Source: Linnemannia elongata (taxonomy: Eukaryota > Mortierellomycota > Mortierellomycetes > Mortierellales > Mortierellaceae). Taken from it: a stretch of DNA of 64,000 nucleotides. The stretch lies in NCBI GenBank assembly GCA_036320915.1, contig JAXBDG010000005.1, positions 2,170,001-2,234,000 of the forward strand, written 5' to 3'. Of the stretch, positions 1 to 12,630 are shown piece after piece. Both the position numbers and the translations under genes were made by a program. The notes beneath the pieces are model-generated. The model worked only from the letters and a program-made list of their open reading frames with translations, had not been told where the DNA came from and did no database searches. Numbering within the stretch: the first letter of the stretch is position 1; every line of letters starts with the position of its first letter.

Positions 1-2215
1 CGTAGGTATGAGTGAATGAGAAAAGAGTCGAAAAAGTAGGATTAGATGACCATGGGGCAAGGTTGGCGGTTGTAGATGAATGAAGTTTGAAAGGGTGAAG
101 AAGACACAGACAGAAGGCGAGGAGAAGAAAGGGTACAAGGAGGAGAGAAGAGAGAGAGACAAGAGATAAGGAGGAGAAGGGAGGGCGATGAGTTCAAAGA
201 GCAAGAGCTAAAAAAAACCAAGGCAGGGTGGAGTTGTTGATTAGAGAGAGAAGAGGAAAAGGTATGAGAATAGCAAAGGACAAAAGTCAGGAAAAGGCCC
301 ATTAAAGAGAGATATAAGTTGAATGCGATTGAATTCGATGGCTTGGATTGGACAAGGCCTTTGATCCTTCTCCTCTTTTGTAGAAATCGAAACGATTCAA
401 AGCCCCAGCACTGCTGCACAAGGGAAGTGCAAGGGATATCATTGTCGTCGTCGTCGTCTTCTTTCTTTCCTTATGCTCTGGTCCCTGTCTCTACCCCTGT
501 CCCTGTCCCTGTCATTATCACCACTCACAGCTAGCAACGCTTCCTTCATACACTCTCTTTCGTCATCGACTCCCTTTTTTTTTTTTTTTGTTCCATGTCA
601 ACATTCAACTGACATGCTGAAACCTGTTACCTTGAATCGTTGGGTTATTGTAGAATGAGAATGAGAGAACACGAGAGAGTAGAGAGTAGGAAGTTGTGTT
701 GTAAGAGAGGAGGAGGAGGAGAAGGGATAGATGTGGGGAGTGCCGTTGTTAAGGTAATATATGTTTGCGGATTGATGGTGTCTATGGGTACGACTGGTCG
801 GAGAAGAGGCAGAAGATACAGAAAATAATGAAGGACGGAAAGAAAGACAAAGGCGGACAGATCTTTTGATTCATCAAGAATTCATTTCTAGACCCGCCCT
901 CAGCCACCTACCTCTTCCGCGGATTTAAAAAAAAAAGAAAAAAAAAGGCGACGACGGGGCGCATACGTTACATGTACACGCAGGCATGATATCTTTGTTC
1001 TTCGCCAAGGTCTCCTTCGAGTCCATCTTTCATATTAGCCACATGGGGTTGGATGCCACATTTTTATTATCTTCATTCCAGGCGTCGTTGTGGTTAATGC
1101 CGCACGAAAAACGAGGAGTAATGCTCACATGACTGGAAAGCGAAACGCGAGATTTAGTGGCGTTCTATTCAATTGGAAAAAAGGGAAGGGCATGGTTTGC
1201 TACCCCACACAAGCGCATCTAGACGAATAAGAAAAGAATAGGATAGGATACGCTCGGAAAATTTACACAACGATAGTCTCTCTTGTTCCTCACCCCCCCT
1301 CGTCCGTCCTTTTTTTCTGTTTGTCGTGCGTGCGTACGTCTTGTGAATGAGTGGAGTGTGTATATGTAGTATGCTCTTTGTGTGCATGTTGCGTGAGTGT
1401 TGTTTTGGGGTCAAATTGATATTGGAATGTTGAATGGACCACCACAGCATGAGGGACGTACATACCATAAAAACGAAGGCTAATATGCTCAATCGTTCCA
1501 TCGTCTGGTAGGGATAGATACAGAGACAAAAAAGTATATACCACCCTCACCCACCAACACTAACAACAAACCGGCATTAGCACCAACCCCGCACTGTCAA
1601 CAGCATCATTGTCAAAGGACAACAGCAATTGGCAATGATCACCATCATCGCTATTTTCGTCCCTATTGTGCGTTCTCGTTGGCCCATATTCCGCTCTCGC
1701 CTCGCTCTTAAGCAGTTGCAGCGTGCACGCAAGATTAGTGAGCAAGTCGATATGCGCGCGTGTGTTTTACGTATGGTATGTATGTTCGTCGTGCATGTCC
1801 TTTTTTTCTTTTGTTCTGTCCCCAGTTTATATCATTCCTTCTTCTTTTTCCGTTTCTTTTTTTTTCGCATCCTCCCTCTCCCTTCTTTCTTGATACCTTT
1901 TTTCCGCCCACCCCCTTTCTGTCCCCCTTTCCTTCCTTTGTGTCCTCTGATTTGTTCCTTGCTATCATTTCTCCGCTTCTTCTTTCTTCTTTCCACTTCT
2001 CCGGTCCCCTCCCAGCTACTTATGCACATCGCCTTCATTCAAAGCTCCTAATAGATTCTCACTCTCTTCGTCTGCTACTTCCTTCTCAACCTTTATTTGT
2101 ATACGCACCCCCTTTTCACCCCCTGTGTTGTCCGTGCACCTTGACCATTCTTATTTTTTTTAATTCGCCATCACATTCTTCCTATCATCCAATTGAAACG
2201 AACCGACTCTTCACC
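1..2215. other. No gene recognised; upstream region of the first gene
   Basis: No convincing coding exon is visible. The last ~450 bases before the ATG at 2216 are strongly C/T-rich on the plus strand, with many TTTC, CCCTT and CTTCC runs. This is typical of fungal promoters and 5' leaders. A reading frame from 1760 runs open into the downstream gene, but its product is Ser/Phe/Pro low complexity and is better explained as leader sequence. Confidence 0.5.
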
Positions 2216-5200
2216 ATGAACACCGCACTCATCCAACCAGACCCTGAACAGCAACGACCCAACAAGGGCACCAGCACGAACACCCATACCACTACCACCT
2301 CTACCAGCAACTATGTCACCAGCCACAACAAACTCAAAAACGCCTTAAACAACGATGTCATCCCCTTTATCTCCACCACCAACAATGCACCACCCAACAA
2401 CCCTAACTCAGCAACAACAACAACCATCGCAACGACAGTGGTGACACAACAACAAAGAGGCCATGGAATCTATGGTCACTCCTTGAGCGGCTCACTGTCC
2501 AAGGTTGCATCGATCTCTCGAGATTACCTCTATCCCGTCGGTACCCAAGGTTCACTTTCAACATCCTACGACGCCTTCTTCACCGACGATAGATACAATG
2601 AGGCTGAACAGGGTGGGACCATGGCTGGATCTTATACCAATGGACCGGTTGAGTTTGAGGACAGTCGGTTCTATGAGGGGCGATATGAAGATGGTGTGCA
2701 TGATGAGTATGATTACGACGCGTCTTCGTCGTCCAACAGTCATGGTCATGGCCAACACTATCCACAACAGCAACAACAACAACAGCAACAGCGATTGAGA
2801 TTCTCTGAAGAGACCATGGCGACAGAACCGACTCTCTTGGCGGGGAGTTATCGGAGACATCGTCAACAATCCAACAATAACATGGAGTCGTCAGTCAAAC
2901 AACCTACTGATCAGGGAGCGGTAACGCCGCTTACAGCATCGGCCTTGTTGCCACCACTGAGATACCGTGATGTGGAGTCGGTTTTTGGCATTCGAAACGA
3001 TGGCGACAAGGAAGCGCATCAATATCATCTGCCTAGTCAGAGTCAGCTCTTTCAACCAGAATTTACTACGGGAATGAATGGAGCTGGATATTTGGAGGAA
3101 TCTCTTATGGAGGACAGGGACAACCATGGCGACGACGATGGTGGAATGAGGGACGAGTCGAAGAAGAAGCAAGAGGATTCTTGGAGACAACAACCAGGTG
3201 GAGAGCAAGAGATGGGTCAAGACGAGCAATTGCATCTTCAAGAGAGTGGCGAAGAGGGTGATGGTGATGACGATGAGGAAGATGGCGACGATGATGATGA
3301 AGAAGGGGCTAACGATGGTCTCGGCGAGAGTGACGATGAAGAGGATAATGATGAGGACGATGAAGGCGGACCAGGGGGAGGGACAGCCAAGGGTCGTAAG
3401 AAGAGAAGTCGTCCTGTAACATCTCAAAAGACGATTCCCAAGGCCTTGGTGACCCTTCCTTCGATCCAAAAGGAGCACCACAACCAGCAGCACGGACAGC
3501 ACTCGCAATCAGACCCAATGCAGCATCACACTCTACATCATCATGCCCCGCACCAGCACCAGTCGATACCACAACAGCCGCATTACCAAACCCAACAACA
3601 ACTACAGCGGCAACAGCAACACCATCAGCAACAGCACCAACACTCAACCTCCTCCCTCTCCCTCTCATCATCAACATCCTCCACATCCACCTCCACATCT
3701 TCCCATCACTCCAGTAACTTCATCTCTGAACAACAATTCCTCCTCCTCGCAGACGACTACCTCCTCTCCCTCTCCCCCAAGAAGCGAGAAAAGGCCCTCC
3801 TCTCCAACTCGATGTATCAAAAGATCCTAATGGTTCTCATCCAGCCCAAGAACACCCAGGTCTCGACCGCCCAGTTCCGCTTCTGGGCCAAAAAGATGTT
3901 TACCCTCTCCACCACCCCAACCCACCATGTCGTGTGCCATGGTGGTAAACCTATCGCAACCAAGGAGTGTTTGTATGATGTGCTGGTCTATTGCCACAGG
4001 AAGAGCTCCCATGGAGGGCGTGACAAGACTTCTGCAGAGGTGAGTTGTTTTCTACGTTTTTTGAGGAGAGGAGAAGTGGGGAGGATAGGGAAAAGTTGTT
4101 GTTTTTTCTTGTTTGTTGCGTTTGATTGTTTTCGTTACTTTTGCATACCAGATCAACATCATTCCATTCCACCTTGGCCTAATGGAAAAGTGAGAGAGGT
4201 CGAGCATACTTGAATCTACCTATTCTTATCCCCATTACTGGGGGTATGGGGTGTGTATGTGTGATCAACTCAACCCCACGTTTTTTTTTATTGTTATGAG
4301 CAATTGCATTAACCCTGTTTTTGTTCTTTCATAACGGTTAACGAATGACAGGTTCGCCAGCACTACTCATGGGTCCCAAAGGAACTGATCGCCCGCTTCG
4401 TCAAGCATTGCCCCCTCTGTCTCAGTCGACGAAGCACCCAGCAACGCCAAAACGGTGGATCTGTTGCTGCTGGAACCGGCGGTCCTGGTGGCCCCCTTTC
4501 GCTCGATATCGATGATGCCAGTCCTTCGTTTTTAGAGGCACATCATGGTCAACGATTCGAATCTCAGCCGCCGCTACATGGATCTGTAACAGCTGCGGTA
4601 CGCGTCGGAGAGGGCGAAGAGGACAGGGGAGATAGCAGCGAAGACAACGGTGGTATTGATATCGATCAGGGAGGACTGAAGGATATGCATGCCCGATTCG
4701 GTGGTGGTACACATCGAGGAGTTCAGCAACAACCTACATTTGTTCAGCAACCGCTCAGCGGGACATATGGATACCAACAGCAACAACAACAGCATCACCA
4801 CGCCACTTCCTCGTCGATGCAAAGGACAGAATTCGATACCCTCCAAAGTCCTATCTCGCCTATAGGGAACACCCATGAGGGTTCTCAACCATGGGCTTGG
4901 AGAGAGTCTGGTGTTGGAGTTGTAGACTCCAAGGAAGGAGGAAGCGTCGATCGACAGCCGCAGCTGCATAATGGTAGCGTGTTACAGAACTTTTTGGAGG
5001 TACATGGTGATGGTGATGACGGTGGTATGCAGGTCGACCGACACTATGGACATGGCCATGAATGTGAAGAGAACGACGATGCCGAGGGCGAAGCAGGCTG
5101 TCACCCGACAGAGATTCACAATAGCAAGAACCCGGCGAACCCTACTCCAACCACTGCTGCTTCTGCATACTCTGGACTGTACTACAACAAGATCAGCCAT

Positions 5201-6082
5201 CAAGACATTGCCGCCTTTAGCCCCGACAACGATGAAGACTCAAACGGCGGCAACTCGCCGAGTGGGATGGTTGGGAGCTCGCAAGACCTGGGACAACATG
5301 ATGGACACCAGTACTACGACCCCACGTTCCTTAATCACCATCAACAGCAACAACAACAGTTCTTCCAACAGAACCACCACTCACATCGCCATCAACACCA
5401 ACACTCTACGGGACTCGGACGACACCATCCATACCAACACCAGCATCGACACCCTTACGACAACCCCACCAGTGTCAATCGCGAGGTGGCGCAAACAGTG
5501 ACAACTGTCCACCCGAATGGTCATATCCTTCATGACCGCCATCCGATCCACAACCGCGCCCGGATCATGGCCCTTGCTAACAGCGCCGCTGCCGCCAGTG
5601 CCGCGACCGCTGCCACTGGAGGAGATCCGGTCGGCGCGCCTGCCATCCCTCAAATCCACGCGATTCACCAAGCCGCCTTGGCTCTCTCCCAGCAGTACCG
5701 CCATCACCACCATCACCATCAACAACAACACCACAATACTCAGAGCCACCCTCAATTCGCTTCTGGGTCGTACCCTACCTACTCGCACCATCACGGTCAT
5801 CACGCTCAACAGCAACAACAACAGCAGTCCTACCGGCGAGTAATGACCCATTGCCATCCAGGCGTCGTATCAGGCCACCCCTCCGCATTCATGTACACCT
5901 TCACAAACCCTGACGGTGCCGGCGTCGATGGCGAAGACGGTGACGACGATGATGGCGATGGCGCGTACGACCATGAAGGAAGCGAAGAAGGTCTTGAGGA
6001 CGACGGCGATGTTGACGACGGCGACGAGGCTGAAGGTGATATGAACGATGATCCAGGACAAGACGCCCAAATGGATGATTAG
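2216..6082 (+). CDS. Poly-Gln/acidic protein with an integrase-type HHCC zinc-binding module
   Basis: Two exons, 2216-4039 and 4352-6082 (donor GTGAGT, acceptor GACAG, phase 0), encode about 1,184 aa. The N-terminal half is Asn/Gln/Thr-rich with a long Asp/Glu stretch and a basic patch (KGRKKRSRP). The only ordered part is at residues ~520-635. It contains an FRFW motif and then H594-x4-H599-x28-C628-x2-C631, which is the retroviral/gypsy-type integrase zinc-finger pattern. The intron falls between the two His and the two Cys. The C-terminal half is again Gln/His-rich and ends in an acidic tail. Integrase-type HHCC fingers are known in retroelement integrases and in fungal histone-promoter binders of the Spt10 type. 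A DNA-binding transcription regulator is therefore the likeliest role, but this is inference. I do not recognise the gene by name. The start follows an ACC context after the pyrimidine-rich leader; upstream in-frame sequence looks non-coding. Confidence 0.8.
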
Positions 6083-6531
6083 AAAACTCTGATACCTCAT
6101 CTCCCTTCCCTCACATTCCTCACCCTTCAGCCATCATGTGCAAAAAGAAACCTAACAAAAAGAAAAAAAATGCACTGAACGCTTGCTACATGATGGGCTT
6201 ACGTTTTTCTATCTAATGTGACGCATCCTCACTGCTTCTCTGGCACACAAACCTCATTGTAATGATATCTCTCGCCTCTACTTGTAACGATTCCAACAAA
6301 AAAAAAAAAAAAAAAGTGCCTTCTTTTGCCTCTCATTCAATTCATTGATGTTTTTGCTTTTATTGTTGGTTGTGTGTGTTGAATGGGGTTGCGAGCAAAA
6401 GATAAGAGAAGGAAATAATGGCGAGCACGCACTGTTTTTGCATGGATCCAAGTGAGGGCTTTTAGCTTAAACCACAATATCCACTCTTCCTGCCCTTGAT
6501 TGCAAATAAAAGGATCCAAGAGTTGCTGTTT
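6083..6531. other. Convergent 3' region
   Basis: This stretch holds the 3' ends of the plus-strand poly-Q gene and the minus-strand RPA1 gene. It includes an A17 tract near 6299-6315. No exon or RNA gene was recognised. Confidence 0.5.
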
Positions 6532-9318
6532 TTAGACGCCATACTCCTCCAATTGCTTCAGCAAAGTCTGAGACTCTGCAACCCAGTCGATAGGTGTTGC
6601 CGACACAATCGTGATGCGTGTTCTGGCCTCATCCTATCCAAACGTGTAAAATGCGATCGAACAATGTTAGCGGAAGGTTAATATAACAGTACAGCTGCTG
6701 CAACAACTGGGCGTAGAAATCTTCCAGAACTAAACAACGCGTACTCTGTAGGTGTCTTGCTTTGCCCGGCACTTGAAGATGTATGACTTGAAGGTGGCCC
6801 TTGCGAACGTGAGAGGAATCTCCTCGGGGTGCTAAAATGAAGTAGTTGGTGGTGTGTTGATTAATAGAGTCCGTGAGTACAATGGCACATCTTAGAAACC
6901 TTGCTCACGCTCTCTCTCTTTCCATGCGGCAAAGGTTTAAATAATAATATAAGAAGAAAACTTACTTCGACAAGGTCTTTGGCAGGTCGTCCTGTGATCA
7001 CCATGCCAGAGTCATTGAAAGCCTGAATCCACTCCTGTCCAGAGTGGTCTGAAACATTCACTCCCATGATGTACCGGTAATCAGGCTCGCTCACGGTCTT
7101 GTTGCAGTTCTCGCATCTCCAGCTGCCGTTTTCCTCCATGACCTTCTTGTTACAGCCTGTGGTGGGGCAAGCGGGGTACTGGAATGTGTTCTCGGACTTG
7201 CTCATCATCACAATCGTGCCCTTGGTTTCAAAGTAGAGCGTCTGTGCAGGGTCGATGTTGGCAGACGCGTTCTTGACCTCGTCAAAGGTCATCCTGGGTG
7301 TAGAGTTGGCCTTGTACTCGGACGTATGAGCCTGGAAGTTCGTAGAACCTGCCTCCTTATCAAACCATCCACGAAGTTTGAAAGCTTCCTCAATATCTGG
7401 GTTGATCTTGATAGAGCTGCCACCAAAGGCATTCAGAGTCTTGCCTAAAATGCACAAAAAAAGCCGGATTCCGTCCATTAGCATAAAGCAACGCAATATC
7501 ACATTCTATTAAATAAAAACCACTGCGCAAAGTGAACTTTACCTCCGAAGTTACTGACGGAAGCACCCTTAATAGCAATGACAGCGTTCTGAGCAGGGAG
7601 TGCAAAGGTCTCGGCCTGGTGTCCCCAGAGTGTCACCGTAGTAGTAAAGCCGGAGGGGTCAATCAATGTGAGGTTGCGCTTCAACATAGGACGGTTAGTC
7701 TTCGGGTTGTTGTTGTTGGTGAATTCGCCGACTTCAGTCACAATGGCGATCACATCGACGAGATCCTTTTCGTTGAGGTTGCCAAGATTAGCAAGCTGCA
7801 CAAACTCATATCGCAACGCAGGGACATGGTGTTCGTTATCTTGAGCCTAAGAAATAAAAGTAAGAGTATTGATCTACTATCAATAATGCGTGCGAAAGAA
7901 TACCTGTGAACTTTCGGAGGCAGCGATCATAGCAAACGCAGCGATTGTAACATACGAGTTGGATCTGAGAATCGCGTTGAAGGATAATCTCATAGTCGTT
8001 CTTGACTGTAGAGAACTGCTTCTTGGCGATTTCAACCTTTGCAGTCGAGAGATAGTAGACCTTGCCTTCCTCGATCATTTGGTAAAAGTCATCGACCTGT
8101 TGATTGAATCCTGTGACCTTGATCTCGCCCTATGGTTATAATAGTTAACAGACATTAATTAGAACCACAATTACAATTCCATCTGCTGCCAAACGCGTTG
8201 CATCATGAAAAAAAAGTACCGACTTACGCTCTCATCCATCAGAGTCATGCTGAAGAGCTTTCCTTCATTTCCGCCAGCCTTGCTCCAAGTCTTGATATCA
8301 GACTTCTGTGTGACACGAGCCATGATTGTCCAGCGATTCTGGTAGGGGTTGAGCGAGCCGATATGGAAAACTGGAGTGCCAGATGGAGTCATGGCCGGCT
8401 GGTGGGGCTGATGGTTTTGCTGCTGGTGCATTTGCTGTTGGTAGGGGTTGCTCTGAGGAGCGCGGAACTGCTGTTGCTGTTGTTGTTGTGGTTGCTGTGG
8501 CCGAGCAGCCGTTCCTGATGCTGATGTAGGAGCTCCTCCTTGAGGAGCAGCGACTTCGGCGTCAATAGCCAACTAGTTCACAACAATAATAATAAATGTT
8601 AGCATCGCTGTACCAGGGTGATGGACGGTGCGAAAACGACCGGGAAGAGAGAAAGACCTACAGGCTCACCAATTTTGGCAATATCTCCGAATTGATCCAA
8701 GATGTCCAAATCGACAGCAAGAATAAGCCTAAGCACGAGAGAGATGTCAACAAAAAAAACAGGTTAGGAACCCAGTCGAGGCCAGCCAGATCCAGGGAAC
8801 ACAGAAAAAGACGCAAAGGATGACTATCATACTTTTTTCCTGAGACGGGCCTGATGGTATGCTTGTTGAGTTTGATAATGGTGTACTTCTGGAGCGCCTT
8901 GCTCTCCACAAGAGGGTTCAAAGGTGTACCGAGAATTCCTATAAAGAAAACAATTCTGGAGTGTTAAGGCTTGTTATAACCAACCATTCACAAGGCGTTG
9001 CTAATTGCAAACGACTGTAACGAAAGCACTCAGGCGGACATACCCTGCAGAACATGAACTCCATCCGAGAACAGAACTCTATAAGGTTTGAAATGTGAAT
9101 GGGGTTAACGACTTGCTGTGGTAAGTTGGCTCGTTTGACGCTTTGCCACCAAAAAGTGTAAACAAAATGGCGTGTTTTTTGTACCTATAGCGAAGAGGGG
9201 CGCCAGGCTGAGCCTGGGGCATAGGCTTTGTGTTTAGCACCTGGAGGATGGGAGCAGTGATGGGGCGTTCGTTGTAGATGGCCTCGATGGCATTGGGTGT
9301 ACAAGGGTTGTTTGTCAT
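6532..9318 (-). CDS. RFA1: Replication protein A large subunit (RPA70/RFA1), apparent 1-nt frameshift
   Basis: This is the single-stranded-DNA-binding subunit of RPA, acting in nuclear replication, repair and recombination. Ten exons on the minus strand: 9318-9185, 9078-9044, 8938-8833, 8728-8662, 8572-8228, 8130-7956, 7846-7543, 7444-6966, 6831-6745, 6633-6532. All junctions are phase-consistent. The product is about 610 aa, the usual RPA70 length. The N-terminal OB fold starts [17 protein letters not shown] Gln-rich linker precedes DNA-binding OB folds A and B. The C-terminal OB fold carries a C4 zinc ribbon (C-x4-C-x12-C-x2-C, from CPTTGC to CENC). Exon 8130-7956 is 175 nt long where the frame requires 174. 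One extra T lies in the T-run at 8100-8102, between the conserved GEIKVTGFN and QVDDFYQ segments. An alternative acceptor near 8113 would restore the frame but delete GEIKVTGFN. The start at 9318 matches the family; an upstream in-frame ATG would add a non-conserved extension. Confidence 0.93.
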
Positions 9319-9986
9319 GGTGACGGTAGGTGTGTGTGCCGCTGAGGAGGACTGGAGGAGTAAAGAAAGAAGCGAGCAACTGTTGGAGTAGGAGAGGAGT
9401 GGCAATTCAACGCGTTCGGTTTGTTTGATGCGCCCAAGAACAGTCACTTTTCATTTATCCGCTTGAAGGCAGACAATAGCGTCTTCGGTGACGTACATAG
9501 GCGTGAAAGCAACAGAGACACCTTTCAGGTGCCTCTGTTGCGAGTGTGCATGTGTGTGCGTGCATGTGAGCATGATATGATGTGATAGTGAGGCAACGTC
9601 TTTAACCCTTTCACTGCAATTATCCTCCTTCTTTCCGTCTCCTCTTCATGTATCGAGCTTGTTGTCACTTGTACACATGGTAATTCCACGCGAGAGAAGA
9701 AAGGCAAGAAGAAAAGAAAAAAATCGACCGCAGTGGCTTAGCTCTCCTCGTTCCTTGCTCTCAAACACCCTTCCCTCCCACCTGTCTACATTAGCGCAGT
9801 GCGAGCGAGCAACCAAGGACAAGTCAGCCAGCCAGAGGAGCACCACCACTGACAACAAAACCAAGCAGGACGAAAAATTTTCAGCACCCCCTCTTTGCTT
9901 CCTTCCATCTCAATTCTAGACATTCCGAGTTTCTTCATCACAAGGAAACTCATTTTGTCTATCTAAAAAAAAAAGCAAAAAAAATC
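9319..9986. promoter_or_regulatory. Divergent promoter region of RFA1 and eIF4A
   Basis: These 668 bp separate two head-to-head housekeeping genes. The half nearest the plus-strand ATG at 9987 has A-rich tracts. No defined binding site can be assigned by eye. Confidence 0.45.
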
Positions 9987-11948
9987 ATGTCTGCTGCCCG
10001 GTAGGTTGCCCTCTTCCTTCGCCACTCCTCCCACTCTTTTACAGCTTTTTTTTTTTTTTTTTTTTTTTTTTCTATATCACACTCGACGCCATACCCCTTC
10101 TACTTCAACAACAACAGCAACAAACAAACAACGGCCAACCAACCGACAATCGACACCAGGGCTTTTTCACAAACCTTGTGTCAAGAGTGTTGTTGGCAGG
10201 CATACACCTCGTCATCCTGCCCCTCCAAGGCGCACTCGATCATCTTATTCGATCCATATATTCTCCCTCTTATGGATCCATAAAAGACGTGGTCGAGGTG
10301 TGTCTCCTGGACTCGATGGTTGCTTCACACCTTCGATAAAAGAGATGGTGCTTTTCATATACTTCAGGACAGATCATCATCCAAGAGGGGTGAGAACCGA
10401 TCATCATCTACTGGGAATATGCAACGCAACCCGGCACCTTAGGTCTTTTTTTTTTGTGGGCCTTGGCGCTTTACTTTGTCCCTTTTGGACTCCTGACCTT
10501 GTGGCCAGCCTTATTTACCGCCGCAGTTTTAGAATTTTCGTTTTATTTTTGCCCTCTTCGCTGAATTTTTTTTTTGTTTATTCTCCTTAAGTTGCCCCAG
10601 CTTGTTGCTGCTGCACCCCTCGCTCTCCTCCCCTTGAAAGAAAAAAGAAAAAACATGCATATAGCAGCTGTTCTAACCTGAGCATCCCATTCCTATCTTC
10701 AATGTTTATAGCGAAGAGACCGCTGGTCTCGAACTTGACCAGAATGAGATCGAGGTAATAATCCGTCGCGGCCGTTCAGGATAGCATCGCTATGGGATAC
10801 AGCAGCTTTGTTTGCTGCTCAGCGTTGCTTTAACTACGGGAAATATGAGCTCCTTCCGCAGTGAGACTGACATGCGTATCCACCTTTCTTGCTTCATATG
10901 GAATTCCTAATAGTCCAACTGGGACGAGATTGTCGATAACTTCGACAACATGAACCTCTCCCCCGAGTTGCTCCGTGGTATCTATGCCTATGGGTACGTT
11001 TATCCTATTCAACAATGTCACACTGGAAGATAAGGCGTTTATACACTCTTAGGGGATATAAAACTAATGGCCTTCTGTGTTTTTTGATTTATCACTGTTC
11101 TTTAAACCAGTTTCGAGCGCCCCTCGACCATTCAGCAGCGTGCCATTCTCCCCGTTATCAAGGGACATGATGTCATTGCTCAGGCCCAGTCCGGTACCGG
11201 AAAGACCGCCACCTTCTCGATCTCTGCTCTCCAGAAGTTGGACCTCTCCAACCCCCAGTGCCAGGCCCTTATCCTCGCCCCCACCCGCGAGTTGGCCCAG
11301 CAGATCCAGAAGGTCGTCATTGCCCTCGGTGACTTCATGAAGGTTCAGTGCCACGCCTGCATTGGTGGTACCAACGTCCGTGAGGACATGAAGATCCTCG
11401 AGGCTGGTGCCCAGGTCGTTGTCGGAACCCCCGGTCGTGTCTTCGATATGATCAACCGTGGTGCCCTTAAGACCGACCACATGAAGATGTTCATTCTCGA
11501 TGAGGCCGATGAGATGTTGTCCCGTGGTTTCAAGGACCAGATCTACGATGTCTTCCAGCGTCTTCCCCCATCCACCCAGGTTGTCCTCCTGTCCGCCACC
11601 ATGCCCGCTGAGGTTATGGAGGTTACCACCAAGTTCATGCGCGACCCCATCCGCATTTTGGTCAAGAAGGACGAGCTTACCCTCGAGGGTATCAAGCAGT
11701 TCTACGTCGCCGTTGAGAAGGAGGAGTGGAAGCTCGACACCTTGTGCGATCTCTACGAGACCGTTACCATCACCCAGGCCGTCATCTTCTGCAACACCCG
11801 CAGAAAGGTCGACTGGTTGACCGAGAAGCTCACTGCCCGCGAGTTCACCGTCTCTGCCATGCACGGAGATATGGAGCAGGGTCAGCGTGAGGTTATCATG
11901 AAGGAGTTCCGCTCTGGATCTTCCCGTGTCTTGATCGCCACCGACTTG

Positions 11949-11980
<32 letters not shown>

Positions 11981-12176
11981 CTTGGTCATCAACTACGATC
12001 TCCCCTCCAACAAGGAGAACTACATTCACCGTATCGGTCGTGGTGGTCGTTTCGGTCGTAAGGGTGTTGCCATCAACTTCGTCACCGCCGACGACACCCG
12101 CATGCTCCGCGAGATTGAGCAGTTCTACTCTACTCAGATCCTCGAGATGCCCATGAACGTTGCTGACCTCATCTAA
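9987..12176 (+). CDS. TIF1: ATP-dependent RNA helicase eIF4A
   Basis: This DEAD-box helicase of the eIF4F cap-binding complex unwinds mRNA leaders during translation initiation in the cytosol. Four exons: 9987-10000, 10712-10754, 10914-10993 and 11111-12176. All are phase-consistent and give 400 aa. The first exon encodes only MSAA plus two bases and is followed by a 711-nt intron, which may hold regulatory signals as in many highly expressed fungal genes. Motifs in order: Q motif ([12 protein letters not shown]), Walker [25 protein letters not shown] in LDEADEM, SAT, ARGID and [10 protein letters not shown]. The protein ends in NVADLI, as eIF4A does. Codon use in the last exon is strongly biased to C/G-ending codons, as expected for a very highly expressed gene. 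The symbol follows the yeast name. Confidence 0.97.
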
Positions 12177-12630
12177 ATCACTCACAAGTGAGGAGCTGGC
12201 GCCGTTGTCAAGTGAAGAGAATGAAAGGTGAACAACAACTGATCAATGCGAGGGCCTATTTTCCATTTTTCTTTTTGTCATGTCTTGTTCTTTGAACGAA
12301 AACTATTAATGTAAGTACCCGTCTTCGTCCCCTTTTGCTACTTCAATGAATGTTCATTGCTTACTTGTTTCTTGATATCTAACTGTTGTTTATTATTTCA
12401 TTTCCTTGTTGTTTTTACAATGTATGTATGGTTATAGAAAGCAGAATAAATTTTTCTTTTGAGATGGAAAACACTCCTTTGTCGTTGTTTGTTGATTGTT
12501 GTTTTTTTGTTTCTGATGTTGTTGATGGATAGCTGTTGGGTGGTGGAGATTAGCTGGGCTGTGGTTCGTTGTTTATGTTTGCAAGAGCGTGGGAGTGTGT
12601 GTATGTGTAAAGAATTGTGGATATCATGCT
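12177..12630. other. Convergent 3' region
   Basis: This holds the 3' flanks of eIF4A (+) and the large disordered-protein gene (-). The sequence is T-rich, with TTGTTG and TGTATG repeats that resemble fungal 3'-end signals. No gene was recognised. Confidence 0.45.

Noticed and set aside
1760..2215. N-terminal extension of the first gene (about 150 codons)
   Set aside because: The translation is Ser/Phe/Leu/Pro low complexity from a C/T-rich leader; the ATG at 2216 begins normal protein-like sequence.
2891..3698. Antisense frames over the poly-Gln gene (205 and 129 codons)
   Set aside because: They are shadows of CAA/CAG and GAT-rich coding on the other strand.
11064..12185. 373-codon open frame antisense to eIF4A
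   Set aside because: It mirrors the strong codon bias of the sense gene (C/G-ending codons suppress antisense stops) and its translation is Leu/Val/Gly/Asp repeats with no family resemblance.
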